Shown here: piece after piece, positions 54,636 through 63,711 of the stretch
Layout: every line of letters starts with the position of its first letter
Numbering within the stretch: position 1 is the first letter of the stretch
Assembly (NCBI RefSeq): GCF_019312595.1
Contig: NZ_JAHWDQ010000003.1
Span: 496,001-560,000, forward strand
Direction of reading: 5' to 3'
Source of the DNA: Zhongshania aquimaris
GTDB lineage: Bacteria; Pseudomonadota; Gammaproteobacteria; Pseudomonadales; Spongiibacteraceae
Length of the DNA: 64,000 bases
The notes under the pieces: generated by a model
What the model saw: only the letters and a program-made list of their open reading frames with translations
Databases searched by the model: none
Told to the model about the DNA's origin: nothing
Made by a program: the position numbers and the translations under genes

Positions 54636-55484
54636 ATGTCGCGTAAATCAAAAGTTCGCTTCGCAGCGCGAATTGATGGAGTCGAACGCGAATTATTCTC
54701 AATTAAGGAAAGACCGGACAATAGCCTGCTCCTAGTTTCTGCTTATCCAATTTTTTGGGAAAACTCTGACAGCTCAATAGTAAGATTCACCGAACAGCAC
54801 TACTCAATTCATATAAGTAACGGCGGTATCGACACCACAATAACTCAGAAAACAAAACTCGCTGATGGCATGTCACATTCGAATGTCTCGTTTATTCCAA
54901 ACACCAAAAAGCATTTACTCTGGCCGATTTATGCACGTCGCGTCCCAATTCTCCTAGAAAATTCACGCAAGCTGTCGAGACGATCTGGAGATAAAGTGAT
55001 TTTCATAGGAGATTACGAGTTTGCCAAAGCGAACCTCGTCTATAGTGTGTTCGTTTCTAATTGTGATTTTGACGTCAACATTACTTCACTAAACGGCTTA
55101 ACAACCTACAGCGCAAAATTTAAGCATTTTCAAATTTTTACAATCCCAATGTATATAAATCTACCTTCAATGAACGAAGGTGACGTTGTTGGTATGTCGA
55201 CAAGTTCAACCACTATAAATAACGTGCGTTCGACTGATCACATCCAACTAAGTACACATTCGATACCAAGTGAGTATCTCCTAAGCTTCCACTTCAAACT
55301 TATGGATCTACTTAAGGATAAAATGCTCCAAAGGCTCTCAATCTTGTTTCAAAGTGCCCCCAAAGAAATGTCGTTTTCTATAAAGATGGTCTCATTGCTG
55401 ACCGCACTTCCTTTGGTACGCAGGCCAAAGACTAAGCAACACATTGAGCCAGACTCCTCCCCGCCGCATGAGAATCAAGATTGA
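54636..55484 (+). CDS. Unknown 282-residue protein at the right end of the element
   Basis: Unrecognised. AGGAA lies upstream of the ATG, so the frame is probably real. The protein is basic and mixed alpha/beta, rich in Ser, Thr and Asn, with no signal peptide; the last 25 residues are hydrophilic and Pro-rich. A late stretch (MSFSIKMVSLLTALPLV) is hydrophobic but short. It lies alone in an AT-rich stretch between the XRE gene and the attachment site, the usual cargo position of small integrative elements. A defence, immunity or accessory role is only a suggestion from position. Confidence 0.65.
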   Translation: MSRKSKVRFAARIDGVERELFSIKERPDNSLLLVSAYPIFWENSDSSIVRFTEQHYSIHISNGGIDTTITQKTKLADGMSHSNVSFIPNTKKHLLWPIYARRVPILLENSRKLSRRSGDKVIFIGDYEFAKANLVYSVFVSNCDFDVNITSLNGLTTYSAKFKHFQIFTIPMYINLPSMNEGDVVGMSTSSTTINNVRSTDHIQLSTHSIPSEYLLSFHFKLMDLLKDKMLQRLSILFQSAPKEMSFSIKMVSLLTALPLVRRPKTKQHIEPDSSPPHENQD

Positions 55485-55590
55485 CTCGATCTTTATGCTT
55501 CCCCCCAATGAAATGATTAACTAAGGATAAATTCGAATTAATTTCCGGAGAAGGAGTGGGCTAAGTACAATGTACTCAACCACTTTTTAT

Positions 55591-55626
55591 CCAGTAGTGC
55601 CAGATACACTTTGGCACTTTCACTGG
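55591..55626 (+). terminator. Stem-loop downstream of the cargo gene
   Basis: AGTGCCA (55596-55602) pairs with TGGCACT (55612-55618), framed by CCAGT and ACTGG. It lies about 110 bases past the gene's stop. The following TTTC is a weak T-run. Confidence 0.45.
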
Positions 55627-55750
55627 TGCGTATAGCTCCCTGCGCTATTCAAACATCAGCATGGTTAATTTTCTAATTAATATGAGCTGTTGATCGTTAG
55701 GTAACTTAGCGTATTCCGCCATTAATCGGCAGCGGGCATTCGAAGAGCTG

Positions 55751-55772
55751 CTGTCTACTATACGTCTACTAT
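55751..55772. repeat. Integrase arm-type site, right
   Basis: Identical over 22 bases to 49086-49107 and containing TCTACTAT twice. It lies 58 bases left of the right attachment core. Confidence 0.75.
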
Positions 55773-55830
55773 CGGAATATTTTGAACTTGAACTCAAATG
55801 ACTAAAACACCGTAAGTCATTGATTTTTAT

Positions 55831-55888
55831 TGGTGCCCGGGGCCGGACTTGAACCGGCACGACATTGCTGTCGGGAGATTTTAAGTCT
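55831..55888 (-). repeat. Attachment site, right core (inside tRNA-Leu)
   Basis: Identical over 58 bases to 48902-48959. It covers the tRNA from the 3' CCA to the anticodon loop, so recombination at the anticodon loop leaves an intact tRNA gene at this end. Confidence 0.93.
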
Positions 55889-55917
55889 CCTGTGTCTACC
55901 GATTTCACCACCCGGGC
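55831..55917 (-). tRNA. tRNA-Leu(UAA)
   Basis: An 87-nucleotide tRNA with encoded CCA. The acceptor stem GCCCGGG pairs with CCCGGGC, the anticodon stem GGAGA/TCTCC holds loop CTTAAAA with anticodon TAA, the variable arm is long as in leucine tRNAs, and the T-arm reads CCGGTTCAAGTCCGG. It is the integration target of the element to its left. Confidence 0.96.
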
Positions 55918-56059
55918 TAAGGGGTTTGGCGTGAGCCAATGTGATAGGCGAGAAAGGAAATTATTTTCCGATCCAGCTTATGCGGTAGTGCTAAAAAAGC
56001 GTTCGCAGTCTACTTATACTACCCAAAAAAATCAACGGCTTAGAGCAGTTAATTGCAGT

Positions 56060-58381
56060 TTAACTTGGCACCACAGTAACAGCCCTGTTCTGCAAATGAC
56101 GTCTGCGCAGCAAAACGAGCTGAGCAGCTACCAGCATTAGCAAGGCGACAAAGGGGTATTTTAATCCATAGACCAAGGGGCTTAGGGCGACTCGTGTCAC
56201 TAAGCGCAGGGATTCAGACTGGGCAATGTGGTCGGCAATAGGTGGTGAGTAGCGGTAATACGTGGCCACAATAGTCTGCCCCCATTTATAGGGAAGCAGA
56301 ACTTTGTCTCGAAAATCTCGCAGTATTTTTACGTCAGGGGCAAGGTAGCTTCCATAGGCTGCAGTGGCGATAAAGCAGGCTCCACCACCCCCGCCACCTG
56401 AGCGCGATGCTGCTGGCGGCGGCGCTGCGGGCTCTTCACCCAGCGCCGTTGCCAAGGCTGTGGCGGCGGCATCTGCATTGATAAGTCCGCTACCCGTGAC
56501 TGTATCGGCTCCTATACTCGCACGGAGTCCTTTCACGTCAATAGCCGAGCTTTGCACTGCGCTAATTAATTGCGCGGGGCTCGCGCTGGGATAGGCTTCC
56601 TTCAAAAGCGCAAATACGGCGGCAGCATTTGGTGCAGCTGCAGACGTGCCATAAAAATTTAGAAAATCATCTGGCTCGCCATCTTCCCGCGCCGCCACTG
56701 GCGAGCCCAATACCGTGTTGTTATTGCCGTCTACCGCCGCAAATTGCGGAGAGTTACGGGTCTGCGGCGAATACTCGCCATTGCTATCAAACTGCAGAAT
56801 TTGCTGGCCACCACGCGAAGTAAATCCTTCGGGATCAATCTCTATGCTGTCGTAGCCCTCTGGTCTAAATTCTGGCGACTCCCACCACGCCACCGCCGCC
56901 ACGCCAGCAATACCAGCCGCCATTGAATGCCCCCAGACAACCGGCGCGTTATACGCATATTCAGCGCTGCTAACTTGAGCGCCTGTTAGCAATATTCTGA
57001 ACTCCAATGGCACCCCCGCCTGCTGCGGAATATCTGCCTGGCTGCCGTCAAAATGTTCAATGGCGAGATAAAATGTCTGTTCAAATGCGCCCGTTTCCAA
57101 TGTCACAACTTCTGATGCGTCTCCAAACGGACTTCCCGTCACCCCCTGCTGATTGGCACCCCGCGCATAAAAATCGGCCGACGCGGGATTGAGGGACATC
57201 AACGTCGCTGCAGTGGTAGCGTAGAGGTCTAAATCGATTTGCGCCCCTGCGCTAGGGTTTACCGAGCTATAGGGTTGATTCCAGCTTAAAACCACAAAGA
57301 CAGTGGCGTTTGCGGGGATTGTCACCGCCAAAAATGCATCGTTTCCATTAGCGCTCCAATTATGCAGATCGTTTCCAGTGGGGAATGCGCTGATTCCCGG
57401 CTCATCAATCGCGGTCACCAGATCTTTATAGACATAGCGATAGGCCTGATCACCGTCATTGCCCGCTGCAGATAAGAACGGTTTGCCGGCGCTAACACAC
57501 TCCGATGCGGCTATCGCCGGCACATCGTCTTGGTAGACGCTCTCATTAAGAAACAGAATATCGTCGACCACAATGTCAGCCCGACCTGGGGCACATAATT
57601 GCCTAATCGCCTCGGCCATTTCGGCACGGCTTTGCCCCGCAGCGTGAAACATGAGTGGTGCGCCTGGCGCCACGTCGTGAATTAGCTCCGCCATCGCGGC
57701 GCCCTCATCGGTGCCGTCGGCAACATCGTCTCGCAATATGGTCACTGTATTAGGTAAGTCACCGTTGTCTTGCTGGCGGCTGCCCTGCAACTGCCCTGCA
57801 GCGAACCGAGCCGGCGTAGTATTGCCATCGCGAACGGCAGAGGTTTGCGCAAAGCTGTCTGACACAATACCAATGGTTTGGCCGCTACCCGTCACGCCTA
57901 AGGAACTTGCCGCTATATCCGCGCGCATTGCCCTGCCAGCGCGACTCGTCACCGCCCCGCCCCTCATCACCGGCGGCAGCAAATAATGTATTTCCCGAAT
58001 ATTCGTCTGCGCTGAGAGAAGAATTAAGTCCTGCTCATTGCGCAGCAATACCGTGGCACGACTGCCATCTTTAGAAAGAAACCGAAGGGGAATACCCACT
58101 TCGTCCAGGAATCGACGCAAGCCTTCACTGCTGTTGAGAAATAACTCAATGGGAACACCAGCGCCAGCAATGCTGCTTTTTAAGCGGGTTTGCATCACGT
58201 CAGAAGTGCTCGCCCTCTTATCTCCGGCGAGAAGCAGTTGAAGACGACTATCTAATTTTGCAGCAGCTCCGCCGGCCGCCCTTGCCGATTGTTTGATATT
58301 TTCTGACGCCAACCCTAGATTGGCAAAACTGAAAACCACGGTAGAACACACAAACACTGCTAACTTATTTTTGAAGATCAT
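56060..58381 (-). CDS. Secreted subtilase-like peptidase with CFI-box C-terminus
   Basis: A 773-residue exported protein. Signal peptide near residues 1-25, then a pro-region, then a subtilase-like domain with Asp in [11 protein letters not shown] (about 175), oxyanion Asn in SAAGNDGD (about 308) and Ser in [10 protein letters not shown] (about 580). The usual HGT histidine is replaced by [18 protein letters not shown], with Glu near 226. After a poly-Gly linker the [10 protein letters not shown] box and [15 protein letters not shown] follow, then a membrane segment and RRRH. CFI-box tails are thought to be sorting signals. The ATG at 58381 overlaps the upstream lipoprotein gene by 17 bases. 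Confidence 0.85.
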   Translation of the reverse strand: MIFKNKLAVFVCSTVVFSFANLGLASENIKQSARAAGGAAAKLDSRLQLLLAGDKRASTSDVMQTRLKSSIAGAGVPIELFLNSSEGLRRFLDEVGIPLRFLSKDGSRATVLLRNEQDLILLSAQTNIREIHYLLPPVMRGGAVTSRAGRAMRADIAASSLGVTGSGQTIGIVSDSFAQTSAVRDGNTTPARFAAGQLQGSRQQDNGDLPNTVTILRDDVADGTDEGAAMAELIHDVAPGAPLMFHAAGQSRAEMAEAIRQLCAPGRADIVVDDILFLNESVYQDDVPAIAASECVSAGKPFLSAAGNDGDQAYRYVYKDLVTAIDEPGISAFPTGNDLHNWSANGNDAFLAVTIPANATVFVVLSWNQPYSSVNPSAGAQIDLDLYATTAATLMSLNPASADFYARGANQQGVTGSPFGDASEVVTLETGAFEQTFYLAIEHFDGSQADIPQQAGVPLEFRILLTGAQVSSAEYAYNAPVVWGHSMAAGIAGVAAVAWWESPEFRPEGYDSIEIDPEGFTSRGGQQILQFDSNGEYSPQTRNSPQFAAVDGNNNTVLGSPVAAREDGEPDDFLNFYGTSAAAPNAAAVFALLKEAYPSASPAQLISAVQSSAIDVKGLRASIGADTVTGSGLINADAAATALATALGEEPAAPPPAASRSGGGGGGACFIATAAYGSYLAPDVKILRDFRDKVLLPYKWGQTIVATYYRYSPPIADHIAQSESLRLVTRVALSPLVYGLKYPFVALLMLVAAQLVLLRRRHLQNRAVTVVPS

Positions 58382-58847
58382 CAAAAACCTTTATGGCCAT
58401 GTCCATTTTAGGCGGGGTGCGACTCACCGAAACTGCACTCACACCGCGAATTGTAGCTAAACCAGCCAACTGGTCTGCGCTTTTCACCCAAATAAAGACA
58501 CGCTCGTTAGCTGGGTTTACATAGTCTACGGTATAGCCTGCTTTGAGGATTTTTTCGACAAAGACGTCGGCGGTTTCCTCCCAATAGCGAACATCGACTA
58601 AAAGCCCGTTCGCACCGTCACTATAATAACTCGGAGTTTGCAGAAGCTGCTGCCACAAACCCTCGTCGAGACTTAAGAATCCATCCAAGGGGGCTTGAAA
58701 TATGGCACGCTGAATCATTGCGGACTTTTGCAGACCAGCTTGGCGATCAGATTCTTGGTTACTACAGGAAAATAGCAGCCCACCGAAAGCAACAGCAATC
58801 AGCGCAATATCTACCACCGCAATCACATATCTCCTAAGTCTGCTCAT
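58365..58847 (-). CDS. Lipoprotein-like partner of the subtilase
   Basis: A 160-residue protein with an N-terminal hydrophobic segment ending LLFSCSN, a lipobox-like site. The ATG at 58847 follows GAGGTG. The mature part has an alpha/beta look ([41 protein letters not shown], split by short gaps), reminiscent of small protease pro-domains or inhibitors, but I do not recognise a family. A similar '[20 protein letters not shown]' pattern occurs in the subtilase pro-region. Its stop overlaps the subtilase start, so the two are made together. Confidence 0.7.
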   Translation of the reverse strand: MSRLRRYVIAVVDIALIAVAFGGLLFSCSNQESDRQAGLQKSAMIQRAIFQAPLDGFLSLDEGLWQQLLQTPSYYSDGANGLLVDVRYWEETADVFVEKILKAGYTVDYVNPANERVFIWVKSADQLAGLATIRGVSAVSVSRTPPKMDMAIKVFDDLQK

Positions 58848-59184
58848 ATCACCTCGTAATCGAATAGGCGTATACAACCCTATTGCCAGCTTAACGACTA
58901 ATGGGCAGTAACAAACTAAGGGATTTACCTAGTGGCTTTACGTAGCAACGCACATGGATAGCAAAAAAAAATGACAAGAACCACACATAAGGCAATGATT
59001 TTATTAGCATTTACTGAGTTATTGCCACCAAAGATGGATCGGAGAAAAAACCGACCCTAACGCCCTCTGCAACGCGATAACCGGGAACAATACCTCGACC
59101 GCAGTCATCGACTTGTAACCAATTGCGCGTCTAATGAGAGAAGGCAGCGCGGAAACGTTATTTGACGCCCCATGACCGTCTTGA
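58848..59184. other. Gap between the divergent lipoprotein and GH79 genes
   Basis: About 340 bases. An 81-codon minus-strand frame (59019-59264) overlaps the GH79 coding region and has no recognisable product. A possible start ATG at 59172 leads into a short frame that ends at TAA 59226 in a run of six Ts just before the GH79 frame. Confidence 0.4.
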
Positions 59185-60684
59185 GCTGTAAATCTTCTGG
59201 AGCACAACATCCGCTTTCCATTTTTTAAGTCCCGCCAGCAGGCCAACACAAGCGTCGCTATCACCCTGCAGGGCGCTGACCCCGTCGCCGAAACCGAAAA
59301 GCGCTATCTCTCGTTTTCAATAGACATTTCATTATTAGCTGGAGGGTTTTGGTGGGAAGGCACCCTGGATGTGCGGCGCGGGCTGGGCACATTGCGGGTG
59401 CCACCTTTAAAACTAAATTCGCCCAAGCTCGATCGCTTAGTAAAACTGTTGGGGCCGGCCTACCTCCGTATTGGGGGTTCGGAGGCGGACAAGGTTCATT
59501 ACTTCACACAGCCTGATAGCGAACCCGACGCCTTGATTCTGACAAAATCGCAATGGGATGACCTACACGGTTTTTTGCAGCGCAATGACTTGAAACTGAT
59601 TTTCACCTGCAAATACGGACTCTTTAAACGCAAGGATCACGGCCGCTGGCAGGGCGCGGAATTACAGGCATTATTGGATTACAGCGCAGAACAACAATAC
59701 TCTATTGAGGTTTTCGAACTGGGCAATGAACTCAATGCTTATTGGGCTTTTCACGGCCCCTTATCTCAGCCTCGGGCCATACATCTAGCCCGCGACTACG
59801 AAAAGTTTTACCAAGTCGTGCGGGAAAAATTCCCCACGGCGCTGATATCTGGCCCCGGTAGTGCGTTTTGGCCAAAACTAGGCGAAACCATTCGTCCCAT
59901 CAGCAATATCACGCCCAAGTTCTTGTCTGAATTAAACGTTAAGCTCGACATTGTGGATTGGCACTATTATCCCTTTCAAAGTGATCGCAGCCCTGTTCGC
60001 ACCCGCAAAGCACGCATTGAACACCTTCTAGATCCCAAGTCTTTTGAGTATTACCGCAAGTACAGTAATCGCCTGCGCATTCTCCGCGATTTTCATCAAC
60101 CACAAGCCGCTCTCTGGACCGGCGAGACGGGATCGGCACAGTGTGGTGGCCAACCTGATCTTTCTGACCGGTGGGTATCCAGCTTCTGGTGGGCTGATCA
60201 ATTGGGTATGGGAGCCAGGCTAGGACAAAAGCTTATGGTCCGCCAGTCACTAATAGGCGGCGACTACGGCATGATCGCGCGACTCACTCTAAAGCCCCGT
60301 CCCGATTTTTGGGTAAGCTGGCTCTGGGGGCAACTAATGGGCACCACCGTGTTCGCCATCGGCAGCGAGTCGCCCCACTTGCGCTGCTATCTGCACTCAG
60401 GCAAGGGCGAGGATTCAAAAACACTGTTACTGATCAACTTAATGGCGACGCCAGTGGAGGTCACGCTAGAACCGGGATTGCTCGCCTCGATAGTCAATGG
60501 CTACGAACTCACGGCCAAAAGCCTGATCAGCCGCCGAGTTAAATTAAACGGCAAGAAATTGCGCTTTAAAGGCGGAGCAGTGTTGCTAGAGGATTTCCCC
60601 GCGCGTAAATTCAACGGTTGTATTGCGGCATACAGCATCAGCTTTTGGCAATGCCAACAAGGCGGTTTTAGCTTAGAGAAGTAA
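59185..60684 (+). pseudogene. GH79-like glycosidase (heparanase/glucuronidase family), 5' end damaged
   Basis: The frame is open from 59185 to 60684. GH79-like sequence begins about 59233, including RYLSFSIDISLLAGGFWW before the first usable start, GTG at 59371, so starting there deletes the first strand of the barrel and any signal peptide. Within the GTG frame the acid/base Glu120 is in FELGNELNAY and the nucleophile Glu252 in LWTGETGSAQCGG. Upstream, a stop lies at 59182-59184. A one-base change in the T-run at 59221-59226 would join an ATG at 59172. The gene is either decayed or starts unusually. The likely substrate is a uronic-acid glycan. Confidence 0.75.
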
Positions 60685-60775
60685 TTGCTTTGATTTTAGA
60701 ATGTATATCGCAACGGCCGAAATACGATACGAGAGAGAAGATAAGCTGAATACAGAAGGGAGAAAACTGTGTAAA

Positions 60776-60849
60776 TGGAGGCGCGGGTCGGAATCGAACC
60801 GGCGTACACGGAGTTGCAGTCCGCTGCATGACCACTCTGCCACCGCGCC
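60776..60849 (-). tRNA. tRNA-Cys(GCA)
   Basis: A 74-nucleotide tRNA with encoded CCA and discriminator T. Acceptor GGCGCGG/CCGCGCC; anticodon stem GCGGA/TCCGT-like with loop containing GCA; T-arm GCCGG-TTCGATT-CCGAC with one mismatch. It follows tRNA-Gly in the common Gly-Cys-Leu order, with tRNA-Leu displaced to 55831. Confidence 0.93.
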
Positions 60850-60875
60850 TAAAATCGTTTTTTTCTACACTTTTA

Positions 60876-60961
60876 CCGTGTACGCCGGTCGATACCGGCC
60901 CTCTTTTTTCGCCGCAAGCGCTGGAGTTACTGTCTCAACAAGACCACTCTGCCACTGAGCC
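60876..60961. repeat. tRNA-Cys-like fragments in the tRNA spacer
   Basis: CCGTGTACGCCGGT at 60876-60889 is an inverted copy of the T-arm/variable part of tRNA-Cys (60798-60811). The 20 bases at 60942-60961 match its 5' end (60830-60849) at 17 positions, in the same orientation. No complete cloverleaf can be formed, so this looks like decayed tRNA sequence. Confidence 0.65.
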
Positions 60962-60999
60962 AATTTGCAATGCAAACATGTTGCTTTGCAACGATATAT

Positions 61000-61075
61000 T
61001 GGAGCGGGAAAGGAGGCTCGAACTCCCGACCTCAACCTTGGCAAGGTTGCGCTCTACCAACTGAGCTATTCCCGC
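61000..61075 (-). tRNA. tRNA-Gly(GCC)
   Basis: A 76-nucleotide tRNA with encoded CCA. Acceptor GCGGGAA/TTCCCGC, D-arm AGCTCAGTTGGTAGAGC, anticodon loop with GCC, and T-arm GGTTCGAG-like GAGTTCGAGCCTC. It lies just upstream of pgsA's 3' side, in the usual pgsA-tRNA-Gly order. Confidence 0.96.
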
Positions 61076-61211
61076 GTCGCACTATATCTGGATTTTTTGC
61101 TTGATCCCTCAAGCCCGATTTACAACATTGAGCTGTGCTTCAGGAAGGCGCCTATTCTAGTCAGAGATAATTTCCTGTCAAGGAAAGTCGCTGATTTAAC
61201 GTGTTTTTTTT

Positions 61212-61772
61212 CTAATTGCCGGCCGTATCGCGCAAATCTGGCCAAGCGGCATGAAGATAAATCACCATCGACCACAATGTGAGCACAGCGGCTGTATACA
61301 AGGTAATTATATTGGCGTAATACAAATAGCCGTCGCTGTCAGGTGAGACCAGAAGCCAACCAAATATTGCCACCATCTGCGCAGAGGTTTTTACCTTACC
61401 TAAATACGATACCGCTACGCTGGTGCGCTTACCAAGTTCTGCCATCCACTCCCGCAGCGCCGAAATAACTATCTCGCGACCAATAATAATAACAGCGGGA
61501 ACGGTAAACCAAGCGGCCTCGTAGCGCTCAATAAGCAGTGCCAAGGCAACCGCAACCATCAGCTTATCGGCAACCGGATCGAGAAATGCGCCCAGCGGCG
61601 TACTTTGGCCAAGCTTTCTCGCCAAATAACCGTCTAGCCAATCAGTCGCCGCCGCCACCGCAAACACCGCCGCAGTTAAAAAATAGGTGTGCGCTTCGGG
61701 CCAATAGAACAACGCCACAAGAACCGGAATCAGTACGATCCGGAACAAGGTTAGGGAGTTGGGTATATTCAT
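61212..61772 (-). CDS. pgsA: CDP-diacylglycerol--glycerol-3-phosphate 3-phosphatidyltransferase PgsA
   Basis: Makes phosphatidylglycerophosphate, the precursor of phosphatidylglycerol and cardiolipin, in the inner membrane. The 186-residue protein has four or more hydrophobic segments and the CDP-alcohol phosphotransferase motif as DWLDGYLAR followed by [14 protein letters not shown] (the D-G-A-R-G-D-D pattern). It follows uvrC on the same strand with a 42-base gap. Confidence 0.94.
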   Translation of the reverse strand: MNIPNSLTLFRIVLIPVLVALFYWPEAHTYFLTAAVFAVAAATDWLDGYLARKLGQSTPLGAFLDPVADKLMVAVALALLIERYEAAWFTVPAVIIIGREIVISALREWMAELGKRTSVAVSYLGKVKTSAQMVAIFGWLLVSPDSDGYLYYANIITLYTAAVLTLWSMVIYLHAAWPDLRDTAGN

Positions 61773-61814
61773 ATTGCTCTCATTCGCTGGCGTAGCGCCT
61801 ATTCTATTCGTTTT

Positions 61815-63692
61815 CTAGGCGCTGCGCAGGCCTTCATGTATCTGCTGAGCGATTTTCTCGCTAATACCCGACACCCGTCGCAAATCTTCAACACTCGCCT
61901 GCCGCACGCCCTGCAGACCGCCAAAATGTCGCAGCAAGTCGCGGCGGCGCTTTGCGCCAACTCCGGGAATGGATTCCAGCGTCGATTGCCTGCGGGCTTT
62001 ATCGCGCCGTGCTTTATGCCCGGTAATCGCGAAGCGGTGCGACTCGTCGCGAATATGTTGTATGAGATGCAGTGCCGGGCTATTGTCTGGCAAATTGATC
62101 TCGCGGCCATTGTCACCGCGGATAAGAACTTCCAGCCCTGCGCGGCGATCTGAACCCTTAGCGACGCCAACCATAAACAGGTCATCTATGCCCAGTTCGG
62201 CCATGACCTGTTTGGCCTGCGTTAGCTGCCCCTTACCACCGTCAATAAACAAAATATCGGGCTTGACGATCTCTCCCGCTTTTATCCGTTTGTAGCGCCG
62301 ACTTAAAGCCTGATGCATTGCCGCGTAATCGTCTCCGGCGGCAACACCGTCAATATTCATTTTGCGATAGTCCGATTTAAGCGGGCCGTTGCCGTCGAAC
62401 ACGACGCAGGACGCCACCGTCGCCTCACCGCTGCTGTGACTGATATCGAAACATTCCATGCGCTCGGGCTTATCATCTAATTCCAACACCGCCTGCAGCG
62501 CTTTAAAGCGCTTCAAGGTGCTCGCCGACGAGGCGAGGCGATTAACCAGATTTTGCTCTGCGGCGGTCAAGGCTAAACCCAACCACTTGGCGCGATGGCT
62601 GCGCACGCTGTGGCTGATACTGACCTGCCGCCCTGCCTGCTCGCTTAGGCCACCCGCCAACAGCGCTGCATCATCGAGGGCAATATTGGTAATTATCTCG
62701 CGTGGCATATCGGCGCCACCGGTGCCAATTAAATAATGTTGTGCAACAAAGGCCTCTAGCTGCGACACCAAGGGTTCTTCCAACTGGCTTTTTGGAAAAT
62801 AGCTGCGGCTACCCAATACCCGCCCAGCGCGAACGCAAAGCAACTGTATACACACCGTTCCCGCATCCATCACACCGGCAACAATATCGATATCACCGGT
62901 TTCGCCTTCAATACACTGGGTCGCTTGAACCTGTTGCAAGTAGGCAATCCGGTCCCGCAGATCGGCCGCTTTCTCAAACTCTAAAGCACTGGCATGGCGT
63001 TCCATGTCATCTGCTAAGGCTCTACTAACCTCACTGCTCTTGCCCTGCAAAAACATTTGCGTGTGATTGACATCAATGGCGTATTCTTCGTCGCTTACTG
63101 CGCTAACACAGGGGGCTGAGCAGCGGCCAATTTGATACTGCAGACAGGGCCTACTCCGGCCGCGATAATAACTGTCTTCGCACTGCCGAACGCGGAATAC
63201 TTTCTGCAACCAGCTTAGGCTTTCACGAACCGCTGAGGCACTGGGATAGGGACCAAAATACATGCCCTTACCTTTCTTGCTGCCACGATGGATACTTAAA
63301 CGCGGGTGTTTGTGGTCGGTACTTAAATAAATATAGGGATAAGACTTATCGTCCCGCAGCAGAATATTGTAAGGCGGTTTGTACTGTTTAATGAGGTTTT
63401 GCTCAAGCAGCAAGGCCTCGCGTTCACTGGCGGTGACCGTCACCTCAATCTCATGAATTCGCGACACCAAGGCCACAGTTTTAGAGGTGAGGCCGCTGGC
63501 CCGAAAATAACTACTCAGGCGATTGCGCAGATTTTTGGCTTTGCCCACATAAAGCACGTCCGCCGCTGCATTGAGCATGACGTAAACACCGGCTTTAACG
63601 GTGACGTTTTTCAAGAAGGTTTTGGAATCAAACTCGGCGACGGCTGGCGCCGCGGAGTCAGCTCCCATACCTGTCTTACTTTCACTACTCAT
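61815..63692 (-). CDS. uvrC: Excinuclease ABC subunit C
   Basis: Nucleotide excision repair nuclease, 625 residues. The N-terminal GIY-YIG domain (AGVYVMLN ... VLYVGKAKNLRNRLSSYF), the Cys cluster region (RPCLQYQIGRCSAPCV), the UVR motif (SALEFEKAADLRDRIAYLQ), the RNase H-like C-terminal nuclease (ECFDISHSSGEATVASCVV, DILFIDGGKGQL) and the C-terminal helix-hairpin-helix pair (LESIPGVGAKRRRDLLRHFGG) are all present. It lies between gacA and pgsA, a conserved gammaproteobacterial arrangement. Confidence 0.96.
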   Translation of the reverse strand: MSSESKTGMGADSAAPAVAEFDSKTFLKNVTVKAGVYVMLNAAADVLYVGKAKNLRNRLSSYFRASGLTSKTVALVSRIHEIEVTVTASEREALLLEQNLIKQYKPPYNILLRDDKSYPYIYLSTDHKHPRLSIHRGSKKGKGMYFGPYPSASAVRESLSWLQKVFRVRQCEDSYYRGRSRPCLQYQIGRCSAPCVSAVSDEEYAIDVNHTQMFLQGKSSEVSRALADDMERHASALEFEKAADLRDRIAYLQQVQATQCIEGETGDIDIVAGVMDAGTVCIQLLCVRAGRVLGSRSYFPKSQLEEPLVSQLEAFVAQHYLIGTGGADMPREIITNIALDDAALLAGGLSEQAGRQVSISHSVRSHRAKWLGLALTAAEQNLVNRLASSASTLKRFKALQAVLELDDKPERMECFDISHSSGEATVASCVVFDGNGPLKSDYRKMNIDGVAAGDDYAAMHQALSRRYKRIKAGEIVKPDILFIDGGKGQLTQAKQVMAELGIDDLFMVGVAKGSDRRAGLEVLIRGDNGREINLPDNSPALHLIQHIRDESHRFAITGHKARRDKARRQSTLESIPGVGAKRRRDLLRHFGGLQGVRQASVEDLRRVSGISEKIAQQIHEGLRSA

Positions 63693-63711
63693 AATAATTG
63701 CAAACTGCCCG

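Larger units (their letters stand above)
48902..55888. mobile_element. Integrated element of about 7 kb in tRNA-Leu with gpA-type replication gene
   Basis: Bounded by the 58-base tRNA-derived direct repeats. Gene order: tyrosine integrase, unknown 269-residue protein, AlpA-like regulator, small coupled frame, gpA-type HUH replication endonuclease, XRE regulator, unknown 282-residue protein. All read rightwards. No capsid, tail, terminase, relaxase or conjugation gene is visible. Family knowledge places gpA in P2-like phages, which replicate by rolling circle. This gene set is compatible with a phage satellite, a phage remnant or a mobilisable integrative element. The integrase is next to the duplicated end, not to the intact tRNA. 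Confidence 0.85.

Noticed and set aside
54440-54646. 68-codon frame before the cargo gene of the element
   Set aside because: No ribosome binding site, an overlap of 11 bases with the next gene and a composition that simply reflects the AT-rich region.
55645-55911. 88-codon minus-strand frame overlapping tRNA-Leu
   Set aside because: Part of it is the tRNA itself, and the rest is the AT-rich end of the mobile element. No ribosome binding site.
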